Source: Pinibacter soli
Lineage (GTDB): Bacteria; Bacteroidota; Bacteroidia; Chitinophagales; Chitinophagaceae
Length of the DNA: 64,000 nt
Direction of reading: 5' to 3'
Assembly (NCBI RefSeq): GCF_029961145.1
Contig: NZ_JASBRG010000003.1
Coordinates: forward strand, 62,001-126,000
Positions 54,192 through 62,721 of this stretch are shown here, piece by piece. The notes beneath the pieces were generated by a model. It was not told where the DNA came from. It saw only the letters and a program-made list of their open reading frames with translations, and searched no databases. Every line of letters starts with the position of its first letter. Position 1 is the first letter of the stretch. A program made the position numbers and the translations under genes.

Positions 54192-56132
54192 ATGATAAAA
54201 GTAACATTTCCGGATGGCGCGGTAAGAGAATATCAGCCAGGAACATCAGCGATGGACGTTGCAAAATCCATTAGTGAAGGATTAGCAAGAAAAGTATTGG
54301 CAGCAAACGTAAATGGAGAAGTGTGGGATGCTACGCGTCCTATCTACAACGACACCACGCTGAAACTGATAACCTGGGACGATAAAGACGGCAAGGCTAC
54401 TTTCTGGCACTCTTCTGCACACTTGATGGCAGAGGCAGTTGAGGCTTTATATCCGGGTGTGAAATTTTGGGTTGGTCCTTCACTGGAAACAGGCGGTTTT
54501 TACTACGATATAGATTTTGGCGGCAAACAGGTTACTGAAGAGGACCTGCGCAAGCTGGAAGCTAAAATGGCAGAACTTGCAAAACAAAACAATCCTTACA
54601 TCCGCAAAGAGATCAGCAAAGCGGATGCAGTAAAATATTTTGAAGATAAAAGTGATGAATACAAACTTGACTTGCTGAGCAATCTGCAGGATGGTGGCAT
54701 CACATTCTACACGCAAGGCGGATTTACAGACTTGTGCCGCGGGCCCCACATTCCGCAAACAGGTTTGATCAAAGCGATCAGGCTAACAAATATCGCCGGT
54801 GCATACTGGAAAGGTGATGAGAAAAATAAACAACTTACAAGGTTGTACGGAGTTTCTTTTCCTAACCAAAAAGAACTGGACGAATACCTCCACATGCTGG
54901 AGGAAGCGAAAAAACGTGATCACCGCAAGCTGGGTAAAGAACTAGGTATTTATACCACAAATGATGATATCGGCCAGGGTCTTATTTTATGGATGCCAAA
55001 CGGTACCGTTATCATTGAAGAGTTGGAAAAATTGGCGAAGGAAACTGAAGAAGATGCAGGTTACAAACGCGTGGTAACTCCTCACATTGCAAAAGAAAAC
55101 CTGTACATAACAAGTGGTCACTTGCCTTATTATGCCGACAGTATGTTCCCTCCAATGGAAATGGACGGCGAAAAATATTATCTGAAGTCAATGAACTGTC
55201 CGCATCACCACAAAATATTTGATGCAGAGCCAAAGAGCTACCGCCAAATGCCGTACAGAATTGCAGAGTACGGAACCTGCTATCGTTATGAGCAAAGTGG
55301 TGAATTGTTTGGCTTGATGCGTGTGCGTTGTCTGCATATGAACGATGCTCACATTTACTGCACTAAAGAACAGTTCGCACAAGAATTCAGAGCGGTGAAT
55401 GATATGTATCAGAAATATTTCAAAATATTCGGTATTGAGAAATATGTGATGCGTTTATCACTACATGATCCTGAGAAATTGGGACAGAAATATGTGAATG
55501 AGCCGGAATTGTGGCTTGAAACAGAGGCGATGGTAAGAAATGTGTTGATTGAAAGCAATATTCCTTTCGTTGAGGTAAAAGGCGAGGGTGCTTTTTATGG
55601 CCCTAAGATCGACGTACAGATCTGGAGCGCTATTGGTAGAGAATTTACATTGGCTACAAACCAGGTTGACTTTGCACAGCCGCGCCGTTTCAATCTTTCA
55701 TTCACTAATCAAAACAATGAACCGGAAATTCCATTGATCATTCACCGTGCGCCATTAGGTACACATGAGCGCTTCATCGGATTCCTGCTGGAGCATTATG
55801 CGGGTCGTTTCCCATTATGGTTGGCGCCTTTGCAGGTTAAAGTTTTGCCTATCAGCGATAAATTTTTCCCATATTCAGAAGAGTTGGTGAAAAAACTGAA
55901 AAAAGCCGGAATCAGAGCAGAAATTGACGACAGAAATGAAAAAATAGGTAAGAAGATCCGCGACACAGAATTGATGAAAGTGCCTTATATGCTGGTAATT
56001 GGCGAAAAAGAAGTGAACGAAAACAAAGTAGCGATCAGAAGACACGGTAAAGGTGATTCAGGCGTTAAAACAGTGGAAGACTTTATCGCGGACGCTGTAG
56101 CAGAGATTCAGGAGAAAAGAAATGAAGAATAA
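54192..56132 (+). CDS. thrS: Threonine--tRNA ligase
   Basis: 646 residues. TGS domain (IKVTFPDGAVREYQPGTSAMDVAKSI), editing/SAD domain (HSSAHLMAEAVEALYPG and FTDLCRGPHIPQTG), class II catalytic core with zinc Cys in SMNCPHHHKIF, motif 2 YRIAEYGTCYRYEQSGELFGLMRVR and motif 3 HRAPLGTHERFIGFLLEHYAG, then the anticodon-binding domain. Followed by infC (333 bp), so thrS-infC-rpmI-rplT keeps the classical order. Confidence 0.97.
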   Translation: MIKVTFPDGAVREYQPGTSAMDVAKSISEGLARKVLAANVNGEVWDATRPIYNDTTLKLITWDDKDGKATFWHSSAHLMAEAVEALYPGVKFWVGPSLETGGFYYDIDFGGKQVTEEDLRKLEAKMAELAKQNNPYIRKEISKADAVKYFEDKSDEYKLDLLSNLQDGGITFYTQGGFTDLCRGPHIPQTGLIKAIRLTNIAGAYWKGDEKNKQLTRLYGVSFPNQKELDEYLHMLEEAKKRDHRKLGKELGIYTTNDDIGQGLILWMPNGTVIIEELEKLAKETEEDAGYKRVVTPHIAKENLYITSGHLPYYADSMFPPMEMDGEKYYLKSMNCPHHHKIFDAEPKSYRQMPYRIAEYGTCYRYEQSGELFGLMRVRCLHMNDAHIYCTKEQFAQEFRAVNDMYQKYFKIFGIEKYVMRLSLHDPEKLGQKYVNEPELWLETEAMVRNVLIESNIPFVEVKGEGAFYGPKIDVQIWSAIGREFTLATNQVDFAQPRRFNLSFTNQNNEPEIPLIIHRAPLGTHERFIGFLLEHYAGRFPLWLAPLQVKVLPISDKFFPYSEELVKKLKKAGIRAEIDDRNEKIGKKIRDTELMKVPYMLVIGEKEVNENKVAIRRHGKGDSGVKTVEDFIADAVAEIQEKRNEE

Positions 56133-56465
56133 GGCAGTTGTGAATTAAGAATTAAGAATTGTTCCCGATGCAAGATCCGCTACAATTGTGTCACAACCAG
56201 AGTTTTCAGAAACTGGTTAGGGGGTGTCACAGAAAGAATTCATAATTCTTAATTCCTAATTCTTAATTGGTCAAAAAAGTTCGTGGCAATAAATTAGTTT
56301 TCTTTTGTATTTTTGGAACGATTTTTTAAGTACAAAGAGGCGATTCGAACAATTTGGTTTCAGAATTGTCTTAACGATTGACTAAGCGGCAGATTTTTAA
56401 AATTAAAATGAAAGCATTCCACAAACGCCCCTGTGCTGCCGACAGCAGGTAGTGGACAAAATAAT
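56133..56465. repeat. Gap between thrS and infC with inverted TTAAGAA arms
   Basis: Left arm 56142-56160, right arm 56236-56269, with an AACCAG/CTGGTT hairpin inside (about 56197-56220). The remaining ~190 bp before infC shows no recognised structure. Confidence 0.6.
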
Positions 56466-57059
56466 ATGGCATTTCCACCCAGACCATCTTCTAGAGGAGG
56501 TTTTAACCCCCGTTTTAAGAAGGAGCAACAGCAGGAACACCGCACTAATCACATGATCAGAGTGCCACAGGTGAGGCTAGTTGGAGACAACGTTGAAGTA
56601 GGCGTATATTCCATCCAGGAAGCATTACGTATGGCGCAAGACCAGCAAATGGACCTAGTAGAGATTTCTCCAAATGCAGATCCTCCTGTTTGTAAAATCA
56701 TCGATTACAACAAGTTTTTATACGAAAAGAAGAAGAAAGAGAAAGAAATGAAGGCGAAAGCCAAAGTTTCTGAAGTGAAAGAGATTCGTTTTACTCCAAA
56801 TACCGACGATCACGACTTTAACTTCAAGGCGAAACACGCTGAAACCTTCTTGAAAGAAGGCAACAAAGTGAAAGCTTATGTACAATTTAAAGGCCGTGCG
56901 ATCCAGTTCAAGGACAGAGGAGAGCTTCTCCTGCTGAAATTTGCGGAGCGTCTCGCAGAATTCGGCGCACTTGAAGGTATGCCGAAAATGGAAGGCAAAA
57001 GAATGCTGGCCATTTGGGCGCCTAAAGCGAAAAAGAAACCAGCTAAAGCTGAAGAATAG
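56466..57059 (+). CDS. infC: Translation initiation factor IF-3
   Basis: 197 residues from the ATG at 56466; an in-frame GTG at 56433 is less likely. A basic, Arg/Pro/Gln-rich N-terminal extension of ~28 residues (AFPPRPSSRGGFNPRFKKEQ) precedes the IF3 N-domain (IRVPQVRLVGDNVEVGVYSIQEALRMAQ), the Lys-rich linker, and the C-domain (VSEVKEIRFTPNTDDHDFNFKAKHAETFLKEGNKVKAYVQFKGRAIQ). Prevents premature subunit joining and checks initiation codons. Confidence 0.96.
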   Translation: MAFPPRPSSRGGFNPRFKKEQQQEHRTNHMIRVPQVRLVGDNVEVGVYSIQEALRMAQDQQMDLVEISPNADPPVCKIIDYNKFLYEKKKKEKEMKAKAKVSEVKEIRFTPNTDDHDFNFKAKHAETFLKEGNKVKAYVQFKGRAIQFKDRGELLLLKFAERLAEFGALEGMPKMEGKRMLAIWAPKAKKKPAKAEE

Positions 57060-57061
57060 TG

Positions 57062-57086
57062 AAAAGCCCCGCGAGGGGCTTTTTTA
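57062..57086 (+). terminator. Terminator after infC
   Basis: AAAGCCCC-GCGA-GGGGCTTT with T6, a textbook intrinsic terminator. It separates infC from rpmI, which therefore needs its own promoter. Confidence 0.9.
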
Positions 57087-57366
57087 TTTAGGAGTTAGGA
57101 ATTAAAGACTAGGAATTGTCTAAATTCCTGATTACCTCATGTGATCAAACTTCCGTATTGGCGAATAGAATTACTACTGTACAAGTGTGCGACGCAACGA
57201 CAGCCCAGTAGTTGTGTGCAGCCGATGTCAAAAAAGAGAGAAATTTTTGTAGAGGGAAACTATGATTTTTGCATAAAGTGTACAAAATGAACGTTTTATG
57301 ATGATGTAGGTTAGCCTGCTTTGAAAAATTCTTAACTCTTAATTCCTAATTCTTAATTAATTACCT

Positions 57367-57374
57367 TACTTTTG
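57367..57374 (+). promoter_or_regulatory. Candidate -7 element of rpmI-rplT
   Basis: TACTTTTG fits TAnnTTTG; 105 bp before the rpmI ATG and downstream of the infC terminator, where a promoter is required. Confidence 0.4.
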
Positions 57375-57380
57375 CACTCC

Positions 57381-57402
57381 CAAATATGTACCTACATATT
57401 TG
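57381..57402 (+). promoter_or_regulatory. Palindrome at the start of the rpmI-rplT leader
   Basis: CAAATATGTA-CC-TACATATTTG, perfect 10-bp arms, seven bases after the -7-like element, so it would lie at the 5' end of the mRNA. Could be a transcript-stabilising hairpin or part of an L20-type autoregulatory leader. Confidence 0.4.
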
Positions 57403-57479
57403 TATTGCCCACAAGGCTCCATAAGAGTTCCGTCTGTTCGGGACCGCCAGCAGGGTATCACTTTTATAATGGTAATAAA

Positions 57480-57677
57480 ATGCCTAAAGTAAAAACAAAT
57501 TCTAGTGCCAAGAAGCGTTTTAAAGTAACGGCTACTGGAAAAATTACTCACCAAAAGTCTTTCAAACGTCACATCCTTACAAAAAAATCTAAAAAACGTA
57601 AACGTTCTTTGCGTCAGGATGGAGTTGTAAGTGCTTCACACACTTTCTTCGTTAAACGTTTATTACGTCTTAAGTAA
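57480..57677 (+). CDS. rpmI: 50S ribosomal protein L35
   Basis: 65 residues from the ATG at 57480: [45 protein letters not shown]. Standard L35. The open frame upstream is leader, not coding. rplT follows after 43 bp. Confidence 0.97.
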   Translation: MPKVKTNSSAKKRFKVTATGKITHQKSFKRHILTKKSKKRKRSLRQDGVVSASHTFFVKRLLRLK

Positions 57678-57720
57678 TTTTCCCGTAACCAATTAATTAA
57701 AACTTTAAAATCATTCAGAT

Positions 57721-58065
57721 ATGCCACGTTCAAAAAATGCAGTAGCATCACGTGCACGTAGAAAAAGAGTCCTTAACCAGGCGAAAGGTTTCTATGGCAA
57801 ACGTAAAAACGTTTATACAGTTGCCAAAAACGTTGTAGAAAAAGGTCTTACTTACAGCTATGTAGGTCGTAAACTTAAAAAGAGAGAATACCGCGCTTTG
57901 TGGATCGCTCGTATCAACGCAGCAGTAAGAGAAGAAGGTTTGACTTACTCTACTTTCATCGACAAGTTGAACAAAAAAGGTATCACACTTGACAGAAAAG
58001 TACTTGCTGACCTTGCAATGAACAATCCAGAGTCTTTCAAAAACCTGGTGAATTCAGTAAAATAA
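57721..58065 (+). CDS. rplT: 50S ribosomal protein L20
   Basis: 114 residues: [55 protein letters not shown]. Standard L20, an early-assembly protein that in other bacteria represses its own rpmI-rplT operon. Confidence 0.98.
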   Translation: MPRSKNAVASRARRKRVLNQAKGFYGKRKNVYTVAKNVVEKGLTYSYVGRKLKKREYRALWIARINAAVREEGLTYSTFIDKLNKKGITLDRKVLADLAMNNPESFKNLVNSVK

Positions 58066-58090
58066 GAATGAATTTCTTACTATAAGAAGA

Positions 58091-58128
58091 AACCGGAGTT
58101 ACATTTATGTATACTCCGGTTTTTTTTG
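58091..58128 (+). terminator. Terminator of rpmI-rplT
   Basis: AACCGGAGT / ACTCCGGTT 9-bp stem and T-run of eight or more. Confidence 0.88.
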
Positions 58129-58233
58129 TTTTTTAAATCATTCAAACAGTTACTTTTGTGAAGTTTTTTCAAAACCCTTACAAAAGGGCTAAACGATTTT
58201 TAAAAACATTGTTCACATTTAATCTATCGCCAA

Positions 58234-59637
58234 TTGGAGAACAACACAACTTATTATGAGTTAGTGGATCAAACCTTTAATTTTCCTCAGGAAGGTTTTG
58301 ATGTTGATAATGGGTATCTTGAGTTTAATGGCCTCGATCTGAAAGCGCTGATCGAAAAGTACGGTACTCCTTTGAAGCTTACTTACCTGCCGAAAATTGG
58401 TAAGCAGATCAACAAGGCCAAGGATATGTTTGCCAACGCTTTTAAGAAGCATAAGTATGAAGGCAAATACTATTACTGTTACTGCACTAAAAGTTCGCAT
58501 TTCTCATTTATCGTAGAAGAGGCTTTGAAGAATGATATTCATTTGGAAACTTCTTATGCATATGATATTGAGATCATCAAAAAGCTTTACCAGCGCAGAA
58601 AGATTACAAAAGATACTTTTATCATTTGCAACGGATTCAAACAAAAAACCTACACAAGGCGCATTGCGAACTTGTTGAACACAGGTTTTAAGAATGTGAT
58701 CCCGGTGCTGGATAATAAAGAAGAATTGGATGCCTACAGAAAATCTGTGAAAGTTCCGTTCAAAATGGGTATTCGTGTAGCGGCGGAAGAAGAGCCGAAT
58801 TTCCCATTCTATACTTCGAGACTTGGTATACGTGCGAAAGACATTCTGGAGTTTTATGTAGACAACATCGAAGGCTACGAAAACAAGTTCCAGCTGAAGA
58901 TGCTTCATATCTTTTTGAATAAGGGTATTAAAGATGACATCTACTACTGGAGTGAATTGAATAAGGTGGTGAACCTGTACTGCCAGCTGAAGAAAATTTG
59001 TCCTGAGCTCGATTCGATCAATATTGGCGGCGGTTTCCCGATCAAACATTCCCTGGGCTTTAACTACGATTACCAGTTCATGGTAACCGAAATTGTAGGC
59101 ACCATTAAAAACGCCTGCAAAAAAGCTAAAGTGCCAATGCCAAACATCTACACGGAGTTTGGAAGCTTCACAGTTGGTGAAAGCATGGCGCATATCTACA
59201 GTGTAATTGCTCAGAAAACGCAAAACGACCGTGAAATATGGTATATGATCGATTCATCTTTCATTACCACATTGCCTGATACCTGGGGTATTGGTGAGCG
59301 CTTCCTGATGTTGCCGATTAACAAATGGAACGCGGAGTACCAGCGAGTCGTCTTGGGCGGACTTACCTGTGATAGTCATGACTACTATGATTCTGAAGAG
59401 CACATCAACGAGGTGTTCCTGCCTAAAGTAACGCCGGATGAACCTCTATATGTTGGGTTCTTCCACACGGGTGCTTACCAGGATCAGATCAGTGGATATG
59501 GTGGTATTAAACACTGTTTGATCCCTTCTCCAAAGCACGTTATTGTGGGTTATGATAAGAACGGCAAACTAACGGATTGGGTGTACGCGAAAGAGCAGAG
59601 CGCTCAAAGCATGTTGAAGATTTTGGGATACATGTGA
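58234..59637 (+). CDS. Arginine decarboxylase-type PLP enzyme (alanine racemase fold)
   Basis: 467 residues from a TTG at 58234 (ENNTTYYELVDQTFNFPQEGF). Fold-type III: PLP Lys in YYCYCTKSSHFSFI, IGGGFPIKHSLGF phosphate loop, YTEFGSFTVGES, and the substrate Cys-Asp in GGLTCDSHDYYDSE. It is about 460 residues, shorter than SpeA of E. coli; database entries of this Bacteroidota group are called arginine decarboxylase (recollection). It would make agmatine for polyamines. A related diamino-acid substrate is possible. Confidence 0.85.
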   Translation: MENNTTYYELVDQTFNFPQEGFDVDNGYLEFNGLDLKALIEKYGTPLKLTYLPKIGKQINKAKDMFANAFKKHKYEGKYYYCYCTKSSHFSFIVEEALKNDIHLETSYAYDIEIIKKLYQRRKITKDTFIICNGFKQKTYTRRIANLLNTGFKNVIPVLDNKEELDAYRKSVKVPFKMGIRVAAEEEPNFPFYTSRLGIRAKDILEFYVDNIEGYENKFQLKMLHIFLNKGIKDDIYYWSELNKVVNLYCQLKKICPELDSINIGGGFPIKHSLGFNYDYQFMVTEIVGTIKNACKKAKVPMPNIYTEFGSFTVGESMAHIYSVIAQKTQNDREIWYMIDSSFITTLPDTWGIGERFLMLPINKWNAEYQRVVLGGLTCDSHDYYDSEEHINEVFLPKVTPDEPLYVGFFHTGAYQDQISGYGGIKHCLIPSPKHVIVGYDKNGKLTDWVYAKEQSAQSMLKILGYM

Positions 59638-59640
59638 TGA

Positions 59641-59816
59641 ATTGAAAGTTGAAAATGCTTTTGATACTTACATTCTAATTGTTTTCAATCCCGATAAAAT
59701 TTAAAGGCTCCGATAAACCTGGTTTATCGGAGCCTTTTTGTATTTGACAAAGGTTGAAAATAGTAATGCTTCTGGTATACAAAGCCATTTCAATTCTCAA
59801 CTTTCAATTTTCAATT
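59641..59816. repeat. Inverted TTGAAAA pair around a terminator
   Basis: Left arm 59641-59657, right arm 59788-59816, enclosing the terminator at 59703-59739. Confidence 0.7.
59703..59739 (+). terminator. Terminator of the decarboxylase gene
   Basis: AAAGGCTCCGATAAACC / GGTTTATCGGAGCCTTT near-perfect long stem followed by T-run. Confidence 0.9.
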
Positions 59817-60240
59817 AACGAAGCCTATCCAAACTTTTCACCAATTTCTCATCTCTTCTAATTCCGCCGGCTGCGAGCCAAAGAAATATTGCCATTGCGA
59901 TGGGCAATAATCCTCCGACGTTGTAAGTTCCTTTTATTATTGGAGTTGATTGCTTGAATGAATTTATATAATATACTTCTAACCCAACAACAACAATTGA
60001 AAGTAAAATGCCAACGACTGCGAGTTTAAACTGAGTTGTTCTTTTTTTGAACAGGAAAATAGCGATTGTTGACATGCAAGCAACAGCTATGCTGAGTGCG
60101 AAAACAACAAGGTGGTCCGAAGCAAAAACAATACGGCTTGAATTATCAGCCAAAGTCGCATCGAATAAAGGTACGCGTGACATTGCAAATCCGCATATGG
60201 CGGCGAGTACCAGCCAGATCGTTTGTATACGTTGAATCAT
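59815..60240 (-). CDS. DUF4293 family membrane protein
   Basis: 141 residues, four hydrophobic helices: IQRIQTIWLVLAAICGFAM, LVVFALSIAVACMSTIAIFLF, LAVVGILLSIVVVGLEVYYI and VGGLLPIAMAIFLWLAAGGI, with the characteristic MIQRIQTIWL start and C-terminal IRRDEKLVKSLDRLR. A small Bacteroidota-specific family of unknown role. Confidence 0.92.
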   Translation of the reverse strand: MIQRIQTIWLVLAAICGFAMSRVPLFDATLADNSSRIVFASDHLVVFALSIAVACMSTIAIFLFKKRTTQFKLAVVGILLSIVVVGLEVYYINSFKQSTPIIKGTYNVGGLLPIAMAIFLWLAAGGIRRDEKLVKSLDRLR

Positions 60241-60270
60241 AATGAGTTTTTAACTGCGGTAAAAATAAAC

Positions 60271-60385
60271 AAAAAGATGTACGAAGGAAATTAAGATGTG
60301 CGGTGTAATGAGTACGATGTACGAATTTTATTCCAGAGCAATACTGTAAACAATTTCTTACACCGTATACCGTACATCGTACACT
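60271..60385. repeat. Inverted GATGTACG repeat pair
   Basis: Left arm 60271-60330 (GATGTACG words), right arm 60355-60385 (ACCGTATACCGTACATCG). Same family as 14942-15028. Confidence 0.65.
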
Positions 60386-60410
60386 TGCTTAGTTGGTGCA
60401 AGCTTCAAAA

Positions 60411-60443
60411 AGCAAAAAAGCCATTCGGAGAGATGAATGGCTT
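60411..60443 (-). terminator. Terminator of the PepSY-like gene
   Basis: AAGCCATTC / GAATGGCTT 9-bp stem with an 8-nt loop; on minus followed by TTTTGCTTTTTG. Confidence 0.8.
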
Positions 60444-60488
60444 GAAGTGGTAAGGGGAGGAGAGAAGGGACAAAACTTGATTTGTATA

Positions 60489-61019
60489 TTATGGATTAGC
60501 TTTTGTAAATTTTTCTGTTTCTTCAGTTTCTCCATCGACAACTTTTACTGATTTCCAGTATTTCTCGTTTTCTATTTTAACTAAATAACCTGTTTTATGG
60601 TTAACTGTAACTTCTGTAACACCAAATATTGAGTAGCCCGGATGGTCAGTATTGATAGCATCTTTCACGCTTTGAGGAAGATTGGCAGCATCATAGTAGC
60701 GAATGGTGTTCAGGCATTCTCCTTTCATATTGTAACAAACACGGGTAAGAATTCCAGCATTTTTGAAAACTACGGTGCTGGTTTTTTTGCCTTCAGTTAC
60801 TGTGATATCAGAAATGTTGCTGTATTGGCTTATAAAGGTTTTATAGGCTTTGGGATTGGTTGAGGCTAAAGTGTTCATTCCTGCAGAACTGCTGGTTGCT
60901 GATTCTGTTTTAGGATCGTAAGATTTGCCTGATAACGCGATGTATTGATTCTGTGCATTTGATGCGTTTGCGAATAGCATTCCTGAAATAGTCAGAACGC
61001 TGAAGATTATCTTTTTCAT
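60489..61019 (-). CDS. Secreted PepSY-like (BLIP-like) protein
   Basis: 176 residues, signal peptide MKKIIFSVLTISGMLFANASNAQ. Mature part: FISQYSNISDITVTEGKKTSTVVFKNAGILTRVCYNMKGECLNTIRYYDAANLPQSVKDAINTDHPGYSIFGVTEVTVNHKTGYLVKIENEKYWKSVKVVDGE, the two-unit pattern of PepSY-like proteins in Bacteroidota (LPxxVxxxI followed by GYxI, then YxVxI). Likely periplasmic; partner unknown. Last chromosomal-type gene before the phage-like end. Confidence 0.82.
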   Translation of the reverse strand: MKKIIFSVLTISGMLFANASNAQNQYIALSGKSYDPKTESATSSSAGMNTLASTNPKAYKTFISQYSNISDITVTEGKKTSTVVFKNAGILTRVCYNMKGECLNTIRYYDAANLPQSVKDAINTDHPGYSIFGVTEVTVNHKTGYLVKIENEKYWKSVKVVDGETEETEKFTKANP

Positions 61020-61346
61020 AAATTTTTGTTTGTTAAATGGTGTTGTTTAAAATGCTCAAAAGGCTCGGCTGTAAAGGCTTCGAAGGGAGGAGTTGTGTGA
61101 GATATCTTGTTCATTGCTGCATGCACATACTTTGTCGCGCAGATGAAAATGATGGAAACAGGAGGAGGGAAAAAAGTAAAAAGTAAAAAGTAAAAAGTAA
61201 AAAGTGAAAACCTCGATACTGATTTATAAGCGGCAAAACCAAATGTCCTATTTTTTAAAACGAAATGTCCTTAAATCTAGGACATTTTTTTAAGTACAAG
61301 TTTGCGACTAACCAATTTTGTGGAAGAAAGCTTGTAATAAATGTGA
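61020..61346. repeat. Boundary gap with GTAAAAA heptamer array
   Basis: 327 bp between chromosome-type and phage-type genes. 61166-61210 is five copies of a GTAAAAA 7-mer and a final GTGAAAA. The hairpin AAATGTCCT / AGGACATTT is at 61263-61287. No att-like duplicate can be checked without the other end. Confidence 0.65.
61263..61287 (-). terminator. Hairpin downstream of the HEPN-motif gene
   Basis: 9-bp stem AAATGTCCT / AGGACATTT with a 7-nt loop. An additional AAATGTCCTA copy at 61239 may form an alternative pairing. Confidence 0.6.
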
Positions 61347-61781
61347 TTATTTCAATTTTAACTGATAAGATCGTTGTAAAATGCTCATCAAATCCTTAAA
61401 CAATGCATGATACATTTGTTCTAATTGGACTTCCTCCTGTTGATGCTCATCAAAGAATTCTTTATAGTTTTTCTTTAGAAAATTCTTACAGCTCTCATTA
61501 TCAGCCAAGCAGTTCACGAAATTAATCGCATATACATTGTGCGCAAATTGATTTCTGATCTGCGCAAAATGAACAAATTTTGCTGCGGAATCCTTTTCAA
61601 TGGACTTCAAATCGGTCAATAAGTTAATCTTACTGTTAAAACTCAGAGCTTGACTTGTATTACCGAAGCTTTTTGACGTGTCCTTCTCAATTCCGAGCAA
61701 ACTTGCTAATATCAATGAAACTATCTCTTCAAGGCTCACCGCATCTTCAATAACATTAAACCTTGCCATGTTTCTTTCCAT
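61347..61781 (-). CDS. HEPN-motif small protein, phage-linked
   Basis: 144 residues (or 140 from MARFNV). All-helical; contains FVHFAQIRNQFAHNVYA, a clean R-N-x3-H motif of HEPN ribonucleases, with an upstream acidic helix (EDAVSLEEIVSLILASLLGIEK). The SFGNTSQALSFNSKINLL stretch recalls MltR/abortive-infection-type HEPN proteins (recollection). No antitoxin-like nucleotidyltransferase is adjacent. It lies in the phage-like end, isolated by terminators on both sides. Nuclease activity is inference. Confidence 0.7.
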   Translation of the reverse strand: MERNMARFNVIEDAVSLEEIVSLILASLLGIEKDTSKSFGNTSQALSFNSKINLLTDLKSIEKDSAAKFVHFAQIRNQFAHNVYAINFVNCLADNESCKNFLKKNYKEFFDEHQQEEVQLEQMYHALFKDLMSILQRSYQLKLK

Positions 61782-61806
61782 AATATCGTTTGATTAATAC
61801 AAACAA

Positions 61807-61839
61807 AAATAGCCTTTAAACCCACTTTAAAGGCTATTT
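61807..61839 (-). terminator. Terminator of the Dam-type methylase gene
   Basis: Perfect 14-bp stem AAATAGCCTTTAAA / TTTAAAGGCTATTT, 5-nt loop, T-rich tail on minus. Confidence 0.88.
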
Positions 61840-61848
61840 AATTAACTA

Positions 61849-62673
61849 CTACACTGAACTTTTGAAAACCATCACGTCTGTATAGCTGGAATTATAGTTG
61901 ACAGTTGCATTGACCGTTCGAACTGTTGCACCTGCAAAGGGATTAGCGGCCATTGTCCGGGTCTGAATCCACTCGCATAATTCAAGAATCTGCGATTTAT
62001 TGGACGTAAAGTAAACATACCTGTGTTTTTCCAGTACCTGAAGCACATTCAGATAGTCTTTCAGCTTCCAATACATCTTGTATGTCCCTGTTTCTGTGGA
62101 GAGATACGGCGGGTCGGCGACAAAAACAACGTTCGGGTTATCCTTGTACTTGCGATATATTGTTTCATAGCTGGCAGAAACCCTTTCAACTCCGGTCAGA
62201 TAGCCATCTGCGTTATAGTCGCCCTGCCTGACGCAGTTGTACATCGTACTGGCTGAAAGAGCTTTGAAGCTGGTAACATAATTTGCGCTGAATAGCAGCG
62301 ATGAAGACAGCGTAACATAATCCACAAAACCGGCCTTTTCGTCTTTCGCAATGCGCTTTAGTATTCGTGCCTTTGTTTCCGCAGGGATCAGCTTGTCTTT
62401 TGGACAGTCAGCAACAATTTTGCGTATATCTGCCAACAGCTTATTGGTTTTAGGAATATTGTCAATTCGCTCGTGGTAACCGTCAAAGTCATTGTATATA
62501 ACGCTGGCCTTTGGCAGTTCTTGCTTAATTGTGTGAGCCAGCAGGCCACTACCGCCAAACAAATCAATATACGTCGCGTCCTCAGGGTATTGTTTCAACA
62601 CCTCTTTTAAATCCTTTAAAAAATTCCTCTTTTGCCCCATAAATGGCAGGGGCGCTTTGTTGTAACTCTTCAT
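61849..62673 (-). CDS. D12-class N6-adenine DNA methyltransferase (Dam-like)
   Basis: 274 residues. Motif X PFMGQKRNF, AdoMet motif I IDLFGGSGLLAH, catalytic motif IV DPPYL (VVFVADPPYLSTE). Target-recognition region between (about 95-170). No restriction partner nearby, so an orphan phage-type methylase, probably protecting phage DNA. Isolated by a terminator on each side. Confidence 0.92.
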   Translation of the reverse strand: MKSYNKAPLPFMGQKRNFLKDLKEVLKQYPEDATYIDLFGGSGLLAHTIKQELPKASVIYNDFDGYHERIDNIPKTNKLLADIRKIVADCPKDKLIPAETKARILKRIAKDEKAGFVDYVTLSSSLLFSANYVTSFKALSASTMYNCVRQGDYNADGYLTGVERVSASYETIYRKYKDNPNVVFVADPPYLSTETGTYKMYWKLKDYLNVLQVLEKHRYVYFTSNKSQILELCEWIQTRTMAANPFAGATVRTVNATVNYNSSYTDVMVFKSSV

Positions 62674-62721
62674 TTTTTTATCTATTGTTTATCATTTACA
62701 TTTGCGACCTCTCACAAACAA

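Larger units (their letters stand above)
57060..57479. other. infC-rpmI spacer with promoter and leader
   Basis: 420 bp: infC terminator, AATTAGG words (57089-57130), TTAAGAA words (57328-57361), -7-like TACTTTTG (57367-57374), palindrome (57381-57402), then a leader of ~75 nt to rpmI with CCGTCTGTTCGGGACCGCC. Confidence 0.55.

Noticed and set aside
61020-61346. Prophage attachment site at the chromosome-phage boundary
   Set aside because: No integrase, tRNA or direct repeat can be identified with only one end in the window.
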